A stretch of DNA of 64,000 nucleotides from Streptomyces cylindrosporus (GTDB lineage: Bacteria; Actinomycetota; Actinomycetes; Streptomycetales; Streptomycetaceae), in contig NZ_JALDAY010000003.1 of assembly GCF_022698165.1 (NCBI RefSeq), forward strand, positions 434,001 through 498,000, read 5' to 3'. The position numbers were made by a program, and so were the translations under genes. Below, piece after piece: positions 37,552 to 47,535 of this stretch. The notes under the pieces are model-generated. The model worked only from the letters and a program-made list of their open reading frames with translations, searched no databases and was not told the DNA's origin. Within the stretch, counting starts at the first letter, position 1. Each line of letters begins with the position of its first letter.

Positions 37552-40500
37552 ATGCGACACAGAGCTCGGCACAGATGGGGTCCGGCGGTCGTGCTCACGG
37601 CCGCCTTTGTCATGGCGGTGGGGACACAGGGGGCGGCGGTCGCCCTGCCGGAGGCCGCGGCCGGGGCCGACGAGCAGTTCTCGTCCTCGTTCGAGTCGGG
37701 TGACCCGGCGCCGGACTGGCTGAACACGGTCGACACGTCAGCCGACGGCGGCAAGCGGGCCTCCGGCGTCGACGGCGGCTACAGCAGCGGCATCCCGGGC
37801 AATGTGAACGACCACATCACCGATCTGCGGGCGAGCAGCGAGAACACGGGCGGCGGCGAGGTGAAGGAGAACCTCGTCGACGGCGAGGCCGGCACCAAGT
37901 GGCTGACCTTCGAGCCCACCGGCTGGGTCGAGTTCGACCTCGACAAGCCGCTGAAGATCGTGACGTACGCGATCACGTCCGCGAACGACTTCGAGGAGCG
38001 CGACCCCAAGGACTGGACCCTGCAGGGCTCCACCGACGGCAAGGACTGGAAGACCGTCGACACCCGCTCCGGGCAGACCTTCTCCGAGCGGTTCCAGACG
38101 AAGTCGTACGACCTCGCCGAGCCCGCCGAGTACCAGCACTTCCGCCTCGACGTGACGAAGAACAACGGCGCCTCGGACATCCTTCAGATCGCCGACGTGC
38201 AGTTCTCCACGGGCGGCAGCGGCGGCCCGGTCCCGCAGGACATGCTCTCGCTGGTCGACCACGGCCCGAGCGGCTCGCCGACGGCGAAGGCGGCGGCCGG
38301 GTTCACCGGAAAGCGTGCCCTGCGTTACGCCGGCCGGCACACCGCCGACGGGCGGGCGTACTCGTACAACAAGGTCTTCGACGTGAACGTGGCCGTCGGC
38401 CGCGACACTCAGCTGTCGTACCGGATCTATCCGCAGATGGCGGACGGCGACCGGGACTACGACGCCACGAACGTGTCGGTGGACCTGGCCTTCACGGACG
38501 GCACCTACCTCAGCGACCTGGGCGCGACCGACCAGCACGGGTTCGGGCTGTCGCCGCAGGAACAGGGGGCCGCGAAGATCCTCTACGTCAACCAGTGGAA
38601 CAACGTCCTGTCGCGGATCGGCTCGGTCGCGGCCGGCAAGACCGTCGACCGGATCCTGGTGGCGTACGACTCCCCGAAGGGGCCGGCGAAGTTCCGGGGC
38701 TGGCTGGACGACATCGCGATCAGGCCCGTCGCTCCCGAGAAGCCGAAGGCGCATCTGTCGGACTACGCGTTGACCACCCGCGGCACCAACTCCAGCGGCA
38801 GCTTCTCGCGCGGCAACAACTTCCCCGCGACCGCCGTGCCACACGGCTTCAACTTCTGGACGCCGGTCACCAACGCGAATTCGCTGGACTGGCTGTACGA
38901 GTACGCGCGGGCGAACAACGACGACAACCTGCCGACGATCCAGGCGTTCAGCGCGAGTCATGAGCCGAGCCCGTGGATGGGCGACCGGCAGACCTTCCAG
39001 GTGATGCCGTCCGTCGCGTCGGGCACCCCGGACACCGGCCGCGAGGCCCGTGAGCTGGCCTTCCGGCACGAGAACGAGACGGCGCGGCCGTACTACTACG
39101 GCGTGACGTTCGAGAACGGCCTGAAGGCCGAGATGGCCCCGACCGACCACGCGGCCTCGCTGCGCTTCACCTACCCGGGCGACGACGCGAGCGTCGTCTT
39201 CGACAACGTGACCGAGCAGGCGGGCCTCACGCTCGACAAGGAGAACGGGATCGTCACCGGCTACTCGGACGTGAAGTCCGGGCAGTCGGCCGGTGCCACC
39301 CGGCTCTTCGTGTACGGCGTCTTCGACAAGAAGGCGACCGACGGCTCGTCCAGCGGGGTGAAGGGATATCTCCGCTTCGACGCGGGCTCCGACCACACCG
39401 TGACCCTGCGCCTGGCGACCTCCCTCATCAGCGTCGACCAGGCCAAGGACAACCTCCGCCAGGAGATCCCGGACGGCACGTCCTTCGACACGGTGAAGAA
39501 GCAGGCCCAGCGCACCTGGGACAGGCTGCTCGGCAAGGTCGAGGTCGAGGGCGCCACGCCGGACCAGCTGACCACGCTGTACTCCAGCATGTACCGGCTG
39601 TACCTGTACCCCAACTCCGGCTTCGAGAAGGTCGGTTCGAAGTACCAGTACGCCTCGCCGTTCTCGCCGATGCCGGGCCCGGACACCCCGACCCACACCG
39701 GCGCGAAGATCGTCGACGGCAAGGTGTACGTCAACAACGGCTTCTGGGACACCTATCGGACCACCTGGCCGGCGTACTCCTTCCTGACGCCCTCTCAGGC
39801 GGGCGAGATGGTCGACGGGTTCGTGCAGCAGTACAAGGACGGCGGCTGGACCTCGCGCTGGTCCTCCCCCGGCTACGCGGACCTGATGACCGGCACCTCC
39901 TCGGACGTGGCGTTCGCGGACGCGTACGTCAAGGGCGTGAAGTTCGACGCGAAGGCGGCGTACGACGCGGCCCTGAAGAACGCGACGGTCGTGCCGCCGG
40001 CCTCGGGCGTGGGCCGCAAGGGCATGAGCACCTCCCCCTTCCTCGGCTACACGAGCGACGACACGCACGAGGGCCTGTCGTGGGCGATGGAGGGCTACGT
40101 CAACGACTACGGCATCGCGAAGATGGGCCAGGCCCTCTACAACAAGACGGGCGAGAAGCACTACAAGGAGGAGTCCGAGTACTTCCTCAACCGCGCCCAG
40201 GACTACGTCAACCTCTTCGACTCCAAGGCCGGGTTCTTCCAGGGCAAGGACGCCAAGGGCGACTGGCGCGTGGACTCCGCCACGTACGACCCGCGCGTGT
40301 GGGGTTACGACTACACGGAGACCAACGGCTGGGGCTACGCCTTCACGGCCCCGCAGGACAGCCGCGGTCTCGCCAACCTGTACGGCGGCCGCAAAGCTCT
40401 CGGTGACAAGCTCGACGAGTACTTCGCGACCCCGGAGACGGCGTCCCCGGACCTGAAGGGCTCCTACTCCGGTGTCATCCACGAGATGACCGAGGCGCGG

Positions 40501-41355
40501 GACGTCCGGATGGGCATGTACGGGCACTCCAACCAGGTCGCCCACCACGTCAACTACATGTACGACGCGGCCGGCGAGCCCTGGAAGGCGCAGAAGAACG
40601 TCCGCGAGGTGCTCTCCCGCCTCTACACCGGCAGCGAGATCGGGCAGGGCTACCACGGGGACGAGGACAACGGCGAGCAGTCGGCCTGGTACCTCTTCTC
40701 GGCGCTCGGCTTCTACCCCCTGGTGATGGGCAGCGGCGAGTACGCCATCGGCTCCCCGCTGTTCAAGAAGGCGACGGTCCATCTGGAGAACGGCCAGGAC
40801 CTGGTCGTCAGGGCGCCGAAGAACAGCACGAAGAACGTCTATGTGCAGGGCCTGAAGGTCAACGGCCGTACCTGGACGTCGACTTCGCTGCCTCACTCGC
40901 TCCTGGAGAAGGGCGGGGTGCTCGACTTCGACATGGGTTCGAAGCCGTCCGCGTGGGGTTCCGGCAAGAACGCGGCGCCGGTCTCCATCACCCAGGACGA
41001 CAAGGTGCCGACGCCGCGTGCGGACGTGCTCAAGGGTGACGGGCCGCTGTTCGACAACACCTCGGCGACGGACGCGACCGTGACCTCGGTGGACCTGCCG
41101 GTGTCCGGTCCGGTCAAGGGCCTCCAGTACACGGTGACTTCGTCGACGGACCACACGAAGGCGCCGACCGGCTGGACGCTCCAGGGCTCGGACGACGGGA
41201 CCAAGTGGAAGACGCTGGACCGGCGGTCCGGCGAGTCCTTCACATGGGACAGGCAGACACGGGCGTTCACCGTGGGGTCTCCGGGTACGTACGGGAAGTA
41301 CCGTCTCGTGCTCTCCGGTGAGGCGGTGGTGTCGGAGGTCGAACTGCTCGCCTGA
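37552..41355 (+). CDS. Secreted GH92 alpha-mannosidase with two F5/8-type carbohydrate-binding domains
   Basis: A 1267-residue protein. A signal peptide covers about residues 1-40. Residues 80-230 form an F5/8 type C (CBM32-like) domain (ITDLRASSENTGGGEVKENL, WVEFDLDKPLKIVTYAITSA). The GH92 catalytic region runs from about 400 to 1130 (NNFPATAVPHGFNFWTPVTN, GFWDTYRTTWPAYSFLTPSQ, GDEDNGEQSAWYLFSALG with acidic catalytic candidates, then EYAIGSPLF). A second discoidin-like domain closes the protein (WTLQGSDDGTKWKTLDRRSG). GH92 enzymes are calcium-dependent exo-alpha-mannosidases that trim N-glycans or fungal mannan. It diverges from ngcE and is followed 21 bases later by a GH67 gene, probably co-transcribed. 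Confidence 0.88.
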   Translation: MRHRARHRWGPAVVLTAAFVMAVGTQGAAVALPEAAAGADEQFSSSFESGDPAPDWLNTVDTSADGGKRASGVDGGYSSGIPGNVNDHITDLRASSENTGGGEVKENLVDGEAGTKWLTFEPTGWVEFDLDKPLKIVTYAITSANDFEERDPKDWTLQGSTDGKDWKTVDTRSGQTFSERFQTKSYDLAEPAEYQHFRLDVTKNNGASDILQIADVQFSTGGSGGPVPQDMLSLVDHGPSGSPTAKAAAGFTGKRALRYAGRHTADGRAYSYNKVFDVNVAVGRDTQLSYRIYPQMADGDRDYDATNVSVDLAFTDGTYLSDLGATDQHGFGLSPQEQGAAKILYVNQWNNVLSRIGSVAAGKTVDRILVAYDSPKGPAKFRGWLDDIAIRPVAPEKPKAHLSDYALTTRGTNSSGSFSRGNNFPATAVPHGFNFWTPVTNANSLDWLYEYARANNDDNLPTIQAFSASHEPSPWMGDRQTFQVMPSVASGTPDTGREARELAFRHENETARPYYYGVTFENGLKAEMAPTDHAASLRFTYPGDDASVVFDNVTEQAGLTLDKENGIVTGYSDVKSGQSAGATRLFVYGVFDKKATDGSSSGVKGYLRFDAGSDHTVTLRLATSLISVDQAKDNLRQEIPDGTSFDTVKKQAQRTWDRLLGKVEVEGATPDQLTTLYSSMYRLYLYPNSGFEKVGSKYQYASPFSPMPGPDTPTHTGAKIVDGKVYVNNGFWDTYRTTWPAYSFLTPSQAGEMVDGFVQQYKDGGWTSRWSSPGYADLMTGTSSDVAFADAYVKGVKFDAKAAYDAALKNATVVPPASGVGRKGMSTSPFLGYTSDDTHEGLSWAMEGYVNDYGIAKMGQALYNKTGEKHYKEESEYFLNRAQDYVNLFDSKAGFFQGKDAKGDWRVDSATYDPRVWGYDYTETNGWGYAFTAPQDSRGLANLYGGRKALGDKLDEYFATPETASPDLKGSYSGVIHEMTEARDVRMGMYGHSNQVAHHVNYMYDAAGEPWKAQKNVREVLSRLYTGSEIGQGYHGDEDNGEQSAWYLFSALGFYPLVMGSGEYAIGSPLFKKATVHLENGQDLVVRAPKNSTKNVYVQGLKVNGRTWTSTSLPHSLLEKGGVLDFDMGSKPSAWGSGKNAAPVSITQDDKVPTPRADVLKGDGPLFDNTSATDATVTSVDLPVSGPVKGLQYTVTSSTDHTKAPTGWTLQGSDDGTKWKTLDRRSGESFTWDRQTRAFTVGSPGTYGKYRLVLSGEAVVSEVELLA

Positions 41356-41376
41356 GCAGCCGAGTTGGAGGATCCC

Positions 41377-43332
41377 GTGCCGCATCCCGTGCCCGTCCTG
41401 CCCGAGGGTGTCGACCCGGCCTGGCTGCCGTCCGCGGCCTTCCGGCCGCTCGGCAGCCGGCGGACCCTGATCCGCGGATCGGGCCCACTGGTGGAGACGG
41501 TGCACGGGGAAGTGGCCGAGGCCTGCGCAAGGTTCGGGGGCCGCGTCGACCGCGACGCGGCCCCCGAGCCGTACGACCTGGTGCTGGAGCTGACCGGCGA
41601 CGACTCGTCGGAGGCTTTCGGCTACGAACGCGTCGACGGGCGTACGACGGTCACGGCGACCGGGCAGCGGGGGCTGCTGTACGGCTTCTTCCACGTCGTG
41701 CGGCTCGGGGAGGAGGCGTTCGGCGGGGATTGCCAACGGGTGCTCCATGAACCGGCGTTGGGCCTGCGCATGGTGAACCACTGGGACAACGTGGCCGTGC
41801 ACCCGGTCATGGGGCAGGTGGAGCGCGGGTACGCCGGCGGGTCGCTGTTCTGGGCCGACGGTCGGGCCCGCGGGGAGTTCGAGCGGGTACGGGCGTACGG
41901 CAGGCTGCTCGCGGCCTGCGGGGTCAACGCCGTGTCCGTCAACAACGTCAACGTGCACGAGACCGAGGCACGGCTGCTCACCGACCGGATCGGTGAAGTG
42001 GCCGACATCGCCGGGGCGTTCAGGCCGTACGGGATCCGCACGCACCTGTCGGTCACCTTCGCCGCGCCGATCGTGCTCGACGGGCTGGAGACGGCCGATC
42101 CGCTCGACGAGCGGGTGCGCGAATGGTGGGCCGGGGCGACCGCTCGGGTGTACGAGGCGATACCGGACTTCGGCGGGTTCGTGGTGAAGGCCGACTCGGA
42201 GGGGCAGCCGGGGCCGTTCGCGTACGGGCGCACGCATGCGGACGGCGCGAACATGCTGGCCGCGGCCCTGGAGCCGCACGGGGGCACGGTCCACTGGCGG
42301 GCCTTCGTCTACGACCACCGGCAGGACTGGCGGGACCGGACGACGGACCGGGCACGGGCCGCGTACGACCACTTCCTGCCGCTGGACGGGGCGTTCGCGG
42401 CGAACGCGGTGCTTCAGGTGAAGCACGGGCCGATGGACTTCCAGGTGCGGGAGCCGGTGTCGCCGTTGATCAGTGCTATGTCACATAGCACTCTCGCCGT
42501 GGAGCTCCAGGCCACGCAGGAGTACACCGGACAGCAACGCCATGTCTGCTGGCTGGGACCCATGTGGAGCGAGGTGCTCCGGTTCGCCGCGGATCAGGAG
42601 GGCCCGGCCTTCGAGGAACTGGTGGCCGTGTCCAACGTCGGGGACGACCCGTTCTGGACCGGGCACCCCCTCGCCCAGGCCAACCTCTACACCTTCGGGC
42701 GGCTCGCCTGGCAGCCGGACGCCGATCCGGTCGTGATCCTCGACGAGTGGATCGGGCTGACCTTCGGGGCGGGGCCGGCGGCGGGGCTGCACGCGGTCCT
42801 GGACGGTTCGTGGCGGACGTACGAGAAGTACACCGCGCCACTCGGGGTCGGGTTCATGGTGCAGCCGGGGCACCACTACGGGCCGAGCGTGGACGGGTAC
42901 GAGTACAGCCCGTGGGGCACGTACCACTTCGCCGACCGGGACGGAATCGGCGTCGACCGGAGTGTGGCGAGCGGGACCGGATACGCGGGGCAGTACGCGA
43001 AGCCGTGGGCCGAGATCTACGAGTCGCCGGACACCTGCCCGGACGAGCTGCTGCTGTTCTTCCACCATGTGCCGTACGGGCATGTGCTGAAGAGCGGGAA
43101 GACCGTGATCCAGCACATCTACGACACGCACTTCGAGGGCGTCGCGGAGGTGGAGGAGGCCGCGCGGGTGTGGGAGTCGCTGGCGGGGCTGGTGACGCCG
43201 GCGCGCCACCAGCGGGTGACGGAGCTCTTCGTGGAGCAGCTCCGGTGCGCTCGCGAGTGGCGCGATCAGATCAACAGCTACTTCCTGCGGAAGTCCGGGG
43301 TGCCGGACGAGCGGGGGCGGGTCATCTACTGA
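41377..43332 (+). CDS. Alpha-glucuronidase, glycoside hydrolase family 67
   Basis: A 651-residue protein without signal peptide, so intracellular. An N-terminal alpha/beta domain (GPLVETVHGEVAEACARFGG) precedes the GH67 barrel: LGLRMVNHWDNVAVHPVMGQ, INGNNV-like VNAVSVNNVNVHETEARLL, GGFVVKADSEGQPGPFAYGR, and LQVKHGPMDFQVREPVSPLI, all hallmarks of the family, and a helical C-terminal domain. It removes 4-O-methylglucuronic acid from aldouronic acids imported after xylan digestion. GTG 41377 with GGAGG seven bases upstream is used. It overlaps the convergent GH42 gene by seven bases. Confidence 0.92.
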   Translation: MPHPVPVLPEGVDPAWLPSAAFRPLGSRRTLIRGSGPLVETVHGEVAEACARFGGRVDRDAAPEPYDLVLELTGDDSSEAFGYERVDGRTTVTATGQRGLLYGFFHVVRLGEEAFGGDCQRVLHEPALGLRMVNHWDNVAVHPVMGQVERGYAGGSLFWADGRARGEFERVRAYGRLLAACGVNAVSVNNVNVHETEARLLTDRIGEVADIAGAFRPYGIRTHLSVTFAAPIVLDGLETADPLDERVREWWAGATARVYEAIPDFGGFVVKADSEGQPGPFAYGRTHADGANMLAAALEPHGGTVHWRAFVYDHRQDWRDRTTDRARAAYDHFLPLDGAFAANAVLQVKHGPMDFQVREPVSPLISAMSHSTLAVELQATQEYTGQQRHVCWLGPMWSEVLRFAADQEGPAFEELVAVSNVGDDPFWTGHPLAQANLYTFGRLAWQPDADPVVILDEWIGLTFGAGPAAGLHAVLDGSWRTYEKYTAPLGVGFMVQPGHHYGPSVDGYEYSPWGTYHFADRDGIGVDRSVASGTGYAGQYAKPWAEIYESPDTCPDELLLFFHHVPYGHVLKSGKTVIQHIYDTHFEGVAEVEEAARVWESLAGLVTPARHQRVTELFVEQLRCAREWRDQINSYFLRKSGVPDERGRVIY

Positions 43333-45347
43333 CGGCGTTCCTGAAGCCGCAGGACGGCCACGCCCAGCGGGTCGAGGGTGAGCGGGTCGCCCGCTTCCGT
43401 CTCCTTGCCGGTGAGGAGGTCCGTGGCAGTGGCGTGGGCCGTCAAGTGGGCAGGTTTCCCGGCGTGGTTGAGGAGGAAGAGGAGGCGGGTGCCGTCGGGG
43501 GCGACTCGGGTCGCGGTCTCGACGGTGGGGTGGCCGGCGTACGGGCCGAGCAGGCCGTGGCGGTCCAGTACCCGGCGCACCACCTGGTCCACGCCCGGCT
43601 GGTCGAGGGCCGTGGCCACGTACCAGCCCTCGCCCTCGCCGAAGGCATGCCGGGTGACGGCCGGAGTCCCCGCGTAGAAGTCGTCGCCGTAGGTGGCGAC
43701 CGGCTCGGCGCCCTGCGGCAGCACGATCTCGAACACGAGCCGCGCCTGCGCGCCGAGTTCGGGGATGTGCTGGACGAACTCCGGTGCGCGCGCGTCCCAT
43801 TCGTCGACGCGGACGCCCGTCAGCGGGGCGAGCGGGCCGGGAACGTCGGTGAGGAAGGCGCGGTCGTGTTCGTCGACGCGGCCGGAGAGGAAGGTGGTCA
43901 GGACGGTGCCGCCGCGGTCGGCGACGGCTTCGAGGCGGGTGGCGAGGTCGCCCTTGACCATGTGCAGGACGGGGGCGAGTACGACGTCGTACGCGGTGAG
44001 GTCGGCGGTCTGCGGGATCACGTCCACGTCGGCGCCGGCCTCGCGGGCGGCGCGGTAGTAGGCGTGGACGACCTCCTGGTACTTGACCAGCCGGGAAGGG
44101 CCGTCGGAGATCTCCAGGGCCCACCAGCTGTCCCAGTCGAAGAGCACGGCGGTGCGGGCGGGGGTGCGGGCGCCGAGCGTCGCGTCCCCGAGGGCCGCCA
44201 ACTCCGCTCCCAGATGGGCGACTTCGCGGAAGACACGGGTGTCGTCGCGGCCCGCGTGTCCGATGACCGCGCCGTGGTACTTCTCGCAGGCGCCGCGTGA
44301 GGCGCGCATCTGGAAGTACAGGGCCGCGTCGGCGCCGTGGGCGACGGCCTGGAAGGTGGCCAGCCTCAACTCCCCCGGCCTGCGCAAGGGGTTGACGTCA
44401 CGGCAGGCCGTGGTCGACGGGGTCTGCTCCATCAGCCAGAAAGGGGCGCCGCCCTTCAGCCCTCGCATCAGGTCGTGGGCCAGGGCGGGCCAGGTGGGCG
44501 GGGCGTCGAGGGGCGGGTAGCTGTCCCAGGAGGCGAAGTCGAGGTGGGGTGCCCAGCGGTGGTAGTCGAGGGGGCGAAACATGCCCATGAAGTTGGTGGT
44601 GACGGGCGTGTCCGTGTCGTACCGGCGGATCGCCTCCTTCTCGGCCAGGAAGCAGCCGAGCAGGGCGTCGGTGGTGAAGCGGAAGTAGTCGAGGGTGTGT
44701 CCCTGGAAGGCCGTGTGGTCGGGTCCGCGCCAGTGCTCGGTGAGGGCGTTCGGAGGCTCGATCTGGTCCCAGTCGGTGTAGCGGTGCGACCAGAAGGCGG
44801 TCCACCAGGCGTCGTTGAGGGCATCGAGGGTGACGTACTTCCGGCGCAGCCAGTCCCGGAACGCCTCGGCGCACAGCTCGCAGTAACAGGCGCCGCCGTA
44901 CTCGTTGTTGATGTGCCAGGCGAGCAACGCCGGGTGCTGTGCGTACCGTTCGGCGAGGTGTGCGGCGATCGCGGTGGAGAGGCGGCGGTACGCGGGTGAG
45001 CTGGGGCAGAAGTTGTGGCGCTGGCCGTAGCGGTGCCGGCGGCCCTCGAAGTCGGTGCGGTTGACCTCGGGATACTGGTGGGCGAGCCAGGGCGGGAGGG
45101 CGGCGGTGCCGGTGGCGAGGCAGACGCGCCGGTTCTCGGCGGCGGCACGGTCGAGGATGCGGTCGAGGAGGGTGAAGTCGTAGGTGTCCTCGGCGGGTTG
45201 GGTGAGGGACCAGGTGAAGACGCCGACGGTGAGGGTGTCGATGCCGGCCCGCGTGAACAGCCGGTGGTCCTCGTCCCAGACGTCCTGCGGCCACTGCTCG
45301 GGGTTGTAGTCGCCGCCGTACGGGATCTTGGGGGTCCGCGGGGTCAT
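43326..45347 (-). CDS. Beta-galactosidase, glycoside hydrolase family 42
   Basis: A 673-residue cytoplasmic enzyme. The barrel carries acid/base Glu149 in AWHINNEYGG and nucleophile Glu307 in FWLMEQTPS. A Cys cluster (Cys114, then Cys154, 156 and 159 in ACYCELC) is the GH42 zinc site. A trimerisation and a small C-terminal beta domain follow (TRLLFLLNHAGKPAHL). Members hydrolyse terminal beta-galactosides, or alpha-arabinopyranosides in some cases, which fits decorated xylan or pectin side chains. Last gene of the operon read from 51065; its ATG overlaps the DUF624 stop by four bases. Confidence 0.92.
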   Translation of the reverse strand: MTPRTPKIPYGGDYNPEQWPQDVWDEDHRLFTRAGIDTLTVGVFTWSLTQPAEDTYDFTLLDRILDRAAAENRRVCLATGTAALPPWLAHQYPEVNRTDFEGRRHRYGQRHNFCPSSPAYRRLSTAIAAHLAERYAQHPALLAWHINNEYGGACYCELCAEAFRDWLRRKYVTLDALNDAWWTAFWSHRYTDWDQIEPPNALTEHWRGPDHTAFQGHTLDYFRFTTDALLGCFLAEKEAIRRYDTDTPVTTNFMGMFRPLDYHRWAPHLDFASWDSYPPLDAPPTWPALAHDLMRGLKGGAPFWLMEQTPSTTACRDVNPLRRPGELRLATFQAVAHGADAALYFQMRASRGACEKYHGAVIGHAGRDDTRVFREVAHLGAELAALGDATLGARTPARTAVLFDWDSWWALEISDGPSRLVKYQEVVHAYYRAAREAGADVDVIPQTADLTAYDVVLAPVLHMVKGDLATRLEAVADRGGTVLTTFLSGRVDEHDRAFLTDVPGPLAPLTGVRVDEWDARAPEFVQHIPELGAQARLVFEIVLPQGAEPVATYGDDFYAGTPAVTRHAFGEGEGWYVATALDQPGVDQVVRRVLDRHGLLGPYAGHPTVETATRVAPDGTRLLFLLNHAGKPAHLTAHATATDLLTGKETEAGDPLTLDPLGVAVLRLQERRQ

Positions 45348-46024
45348 GCGGTGAAGTCCTCCTGGGTCTCGGCGATCACCGGACGGCTGCCGTGCAGCAG
45401 GGAGAGCAGCAGCGGGGCGGCCAGCAGGGCGGGCAGCGCCTCCGTGCGCAGGGCGGTGAGCCCGGCGGCCAGCACGAGCAGCGAGGCCGCGGCGAGGGTG
45501 GCCCGGCCGTGCCGGAAGAGGAAGTACGCGGCGAGGCGGGCGGTGTCACGGGCGCGGAAGGTGAAGAGCGACGTGAGGACCAGCGCGTGGGCGCCCCAGA
45601 GGAGAGAGGCGAGGCCGATGACCGCCAGCAGCAGCGCCCACCAGCCGGGCAGACCGGTCGCGGAGAAGTGGGTGAGCGTGAACCCGATGACGGTGAGCCA
45701 GGCCAGCAGAGGCGCCCAAATCTTCAGCACCGGGGCCGCGTTGAGGCGCCAGCCGCGGAGGTAGGCGCGGGACGGGTGGAGGTCGGTGAGGTCGGCGGTG
45801 CGGTGGTGGAGGGCGTAGAGCGCGGCGGAGAGGGCCGGGCCGAGGGGGAGCAGGCATACGGCGGCGAGGGGGAGGTTGGACGGGTCGGGGCCCAGGAGGA
45901 GCAGGGCGACCAGGCCGGGAGAGGCGGCGACGAGGAGGAGTGCCTCGACGGTGAGGAGGGTGTGGACGAGGGCGGCGGCGCGGGAGAGGGGGCCTGCTCC
46001 GAAGCCGATGGACGGTGTTCTCAT
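45344..46024 (-). CDS. DUF624 (YesL-like) membrane protein
   Basis: A 226-residue protein with five to six hydrophobic helices (FGAGPLSRAAALVHTLLTVE, LPLAAVCLLPLGPALSAALYALHH overlapping, WWALLLAVIGLASLLWGAHAL). The N-terminal half matches DUF624, whose genes commonly accompany LplABC-type oligosaccharide importers such as the yes genes of Bacillus. A role in the import complex or its control is suspected. It overlaps GH39 upstream and GH42 downstream by four bases each, so all three are translated together. Confidence 0.8.
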   Translation of the reverse strand: MRTPSIGFGAGPLSRAAALVHTLLTVEALLLVAASPGLVALLLLGPDPSNLPLAAVCLLPLGPALSAALYALHHRTADLTDLHPSRAYLRGWRLNAAPVLKIWAPLLAWLTVIGFTLTHFSATGLPGWWALLLAVIGLASLLWGAHALVLTSLFTFRARDTARLAAYFLFRHGRATLAAASLLVLAAGLTALRTEALPALLAAPLLLSLLHGSRPVIAETQEDFTA

Positions 46025-47535
46025 GTCGGCCGACCGCCCAACAGCCTCTGCTCGTCCGCCCATTCAGGCGCCTCTTCCACCACCGCACTGACTTCGACGA
46101 GCGTCACCTCATGCCTGGCCAGCGTCAGGTCCAGTGCGACCCGCCCGTCCTCGACCGGCAGGCGCCCGTGCCGTCGGGCCGGTTCCGCCGCCTCGTGCAG
46201 TACGTCGAGCTGGTGCGGGCGTGGGGAGCGCGGGCTGCCCATCCGCTGCCAGGCCGTACGCGCGTTGCCGTGCTCCTCGTCCACGGTCGACCGGCGTACG
46301 AAGGCCTCCCCCGCGCGCATCGGCACCGACAGCCGTACGACATGCCGGTCCGGCCCCGGCGTCGCACCGCTCGCGTCGACCGGCGCCCAGGCCAGCACGG
46401 TCACCCGGCCGTCCGGATGCCGTGTCACCAGATGGTCGTCGCCGCGTGCCAGCAGCTCATCCCCCATCCCGGCCAGGAACGCGTACAGGTGGTACGTCGG
46501 CTTCTTCACCTGCCGATGGGTGAGCAGCCCGAAGCCGCCGTGGAAGAGCGAGGTCGGCACCCCCGCCTCCTCGAACATGTCGCTGAAGGTCCAGTAGGAG
46601 AAGGAGTCGGCGTGGTCGCCGCCGGCCGCCAGCACGGGAGCGAGGTAGGCGGCGTGGAAGGCCGTGTCGTGGATGGGGTTGTCGGGGCGGTAGGAGGAGT
46701 TGAACTCCGTTATGTGTAGCGGGAGTTCGGCCAGAGGCGTGCCCTTGATGCGTTCCCTCGGTGACGCGAACTGGGTCAGCAGGTCCGTCGCCGGGGCCAG
46801 CGTCTGGTGGACGCCGAAGGGGACGTGCTGGGCCGGGCCCGAGCTGTACGCGTGCTTGGACACGAAGTCGACCGGCACGTCACGCCGGTCGACGAACTCG
46901 GCGAAGCGGTCCAGCCACTCGTCCGCGCCGGGCGAGATCGCCGGCCCGCCGACCTGGAGCTCCGAGTCCACCTCCTTCACGGCGTGCGCGGTCACCTCGT
47001 ACAGCCGGTGGTACGCCTGCTCGTCCGCGTCCTGCCAGAAGTCGCGGAGGTTGGGCTCGTTCCACACCTCGATCGGCCAGGTGCGCACCTCGTCGAGGCC
47101 GTAGCGGTCGACGAGGTGGGAGACGGTGGCCCGCACCAGCTCGGCCCACTCCTTGTGCGAGCGTGGTGGTGTGACGTTGCCGCGCCACCAGAACACGGTC
47201 TGATCGCCGGAGGCCAACTCGCCGGGCATGAAGCCGAGTTCGAGGAAGGGCCGGATGCCGAGTGCCAGGTAGGCGTCGAGCACCTGGTCGACGTAGGTGA
47301 AGGAGTGTCGCACCCGCCGCTCGCCCTGCCACTCGTACGGCCGGTACACGCCCATGCCGTCGCTCAGCAGCCCGTGTCCGCGGATGTACCGGAACCCGAT
47401 CTCGCGTTGCAGCAGGGCGAGGGAGTCCTGGTAGTCGCGGCGCAGGGCGAGTTCGACACGGCCGGTGCCCACGCAGTGGCGCCAGGCGTCGGGGAAGCGG
47501 CTCGGGAAGCGGCTCCCCTCCCGCCCGGGACTCAC
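46021..47535 (-). CDS. Beta-xylosidase, glycoside hydrolase family 39
   Basis: A 504-residue cytoplasmic glycosidase. The barrel shows GFRYIRGHGLLSDGMGVYRP, acid/base Glu160 in TWPIEVWNEPNLRDFW and nucleophile Glu277 in LHITEFNSSYRPD, with FSYWTFSDMFEE afterwards, the standard GH39 xylosidase pattern. It releases xylose from xylo-oligosaccharides. A C-terminal beta domain follows. GTG 47535 is four-base coupled to the stop of the binding-protein gene and has AGGAGA upstream; longer readings lie inside that gene in another frame and are rejected. Confidence 0.92.
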   Translation of the reverse strand: MSPGREGSRFPSRFPDAWRHCVGTGRVELALRRDYQDSLALLQREIGFRYIRGHGLLSDGMGVYRPYEWQGERRVRHSFTYVDQVLDAYLALGIRPFLELGFMPGELASGDQTVFWWRGNVTPPRSHKEWAELVRATVSHLVDRYGLDEVRTWPIEVWNEPNLRDFWQDADEQAYHRLYEVTAHAVKEVDSELQVGGPAISPGADEWLDRFAEFVDRRDVPVDFVSKHAYSSGPAQHVPFGVHQTLAPATDLLTQFASPRERIKGTPLAELPLHITEFNSSYRPDNPIHDTAFHAAYLAPVLAAGGDHADSFSYWTFSDMFEEAGVPTSLFHGGFGLLTHRQVKKPTYHLYAFLAGMGDELLARGDDHLVTRHPDGRVTVLAWAPVDASGATPGPDRHVVRLSVPMRAGEAFVRRSTVDEEHGNARTAWQRMGSPRSPRPHQLDVLHEAAEPARRHGRLPVEDGRVALDLTLARHEVTLVEVSAVVEEAPEWADEQRLLGGRPT

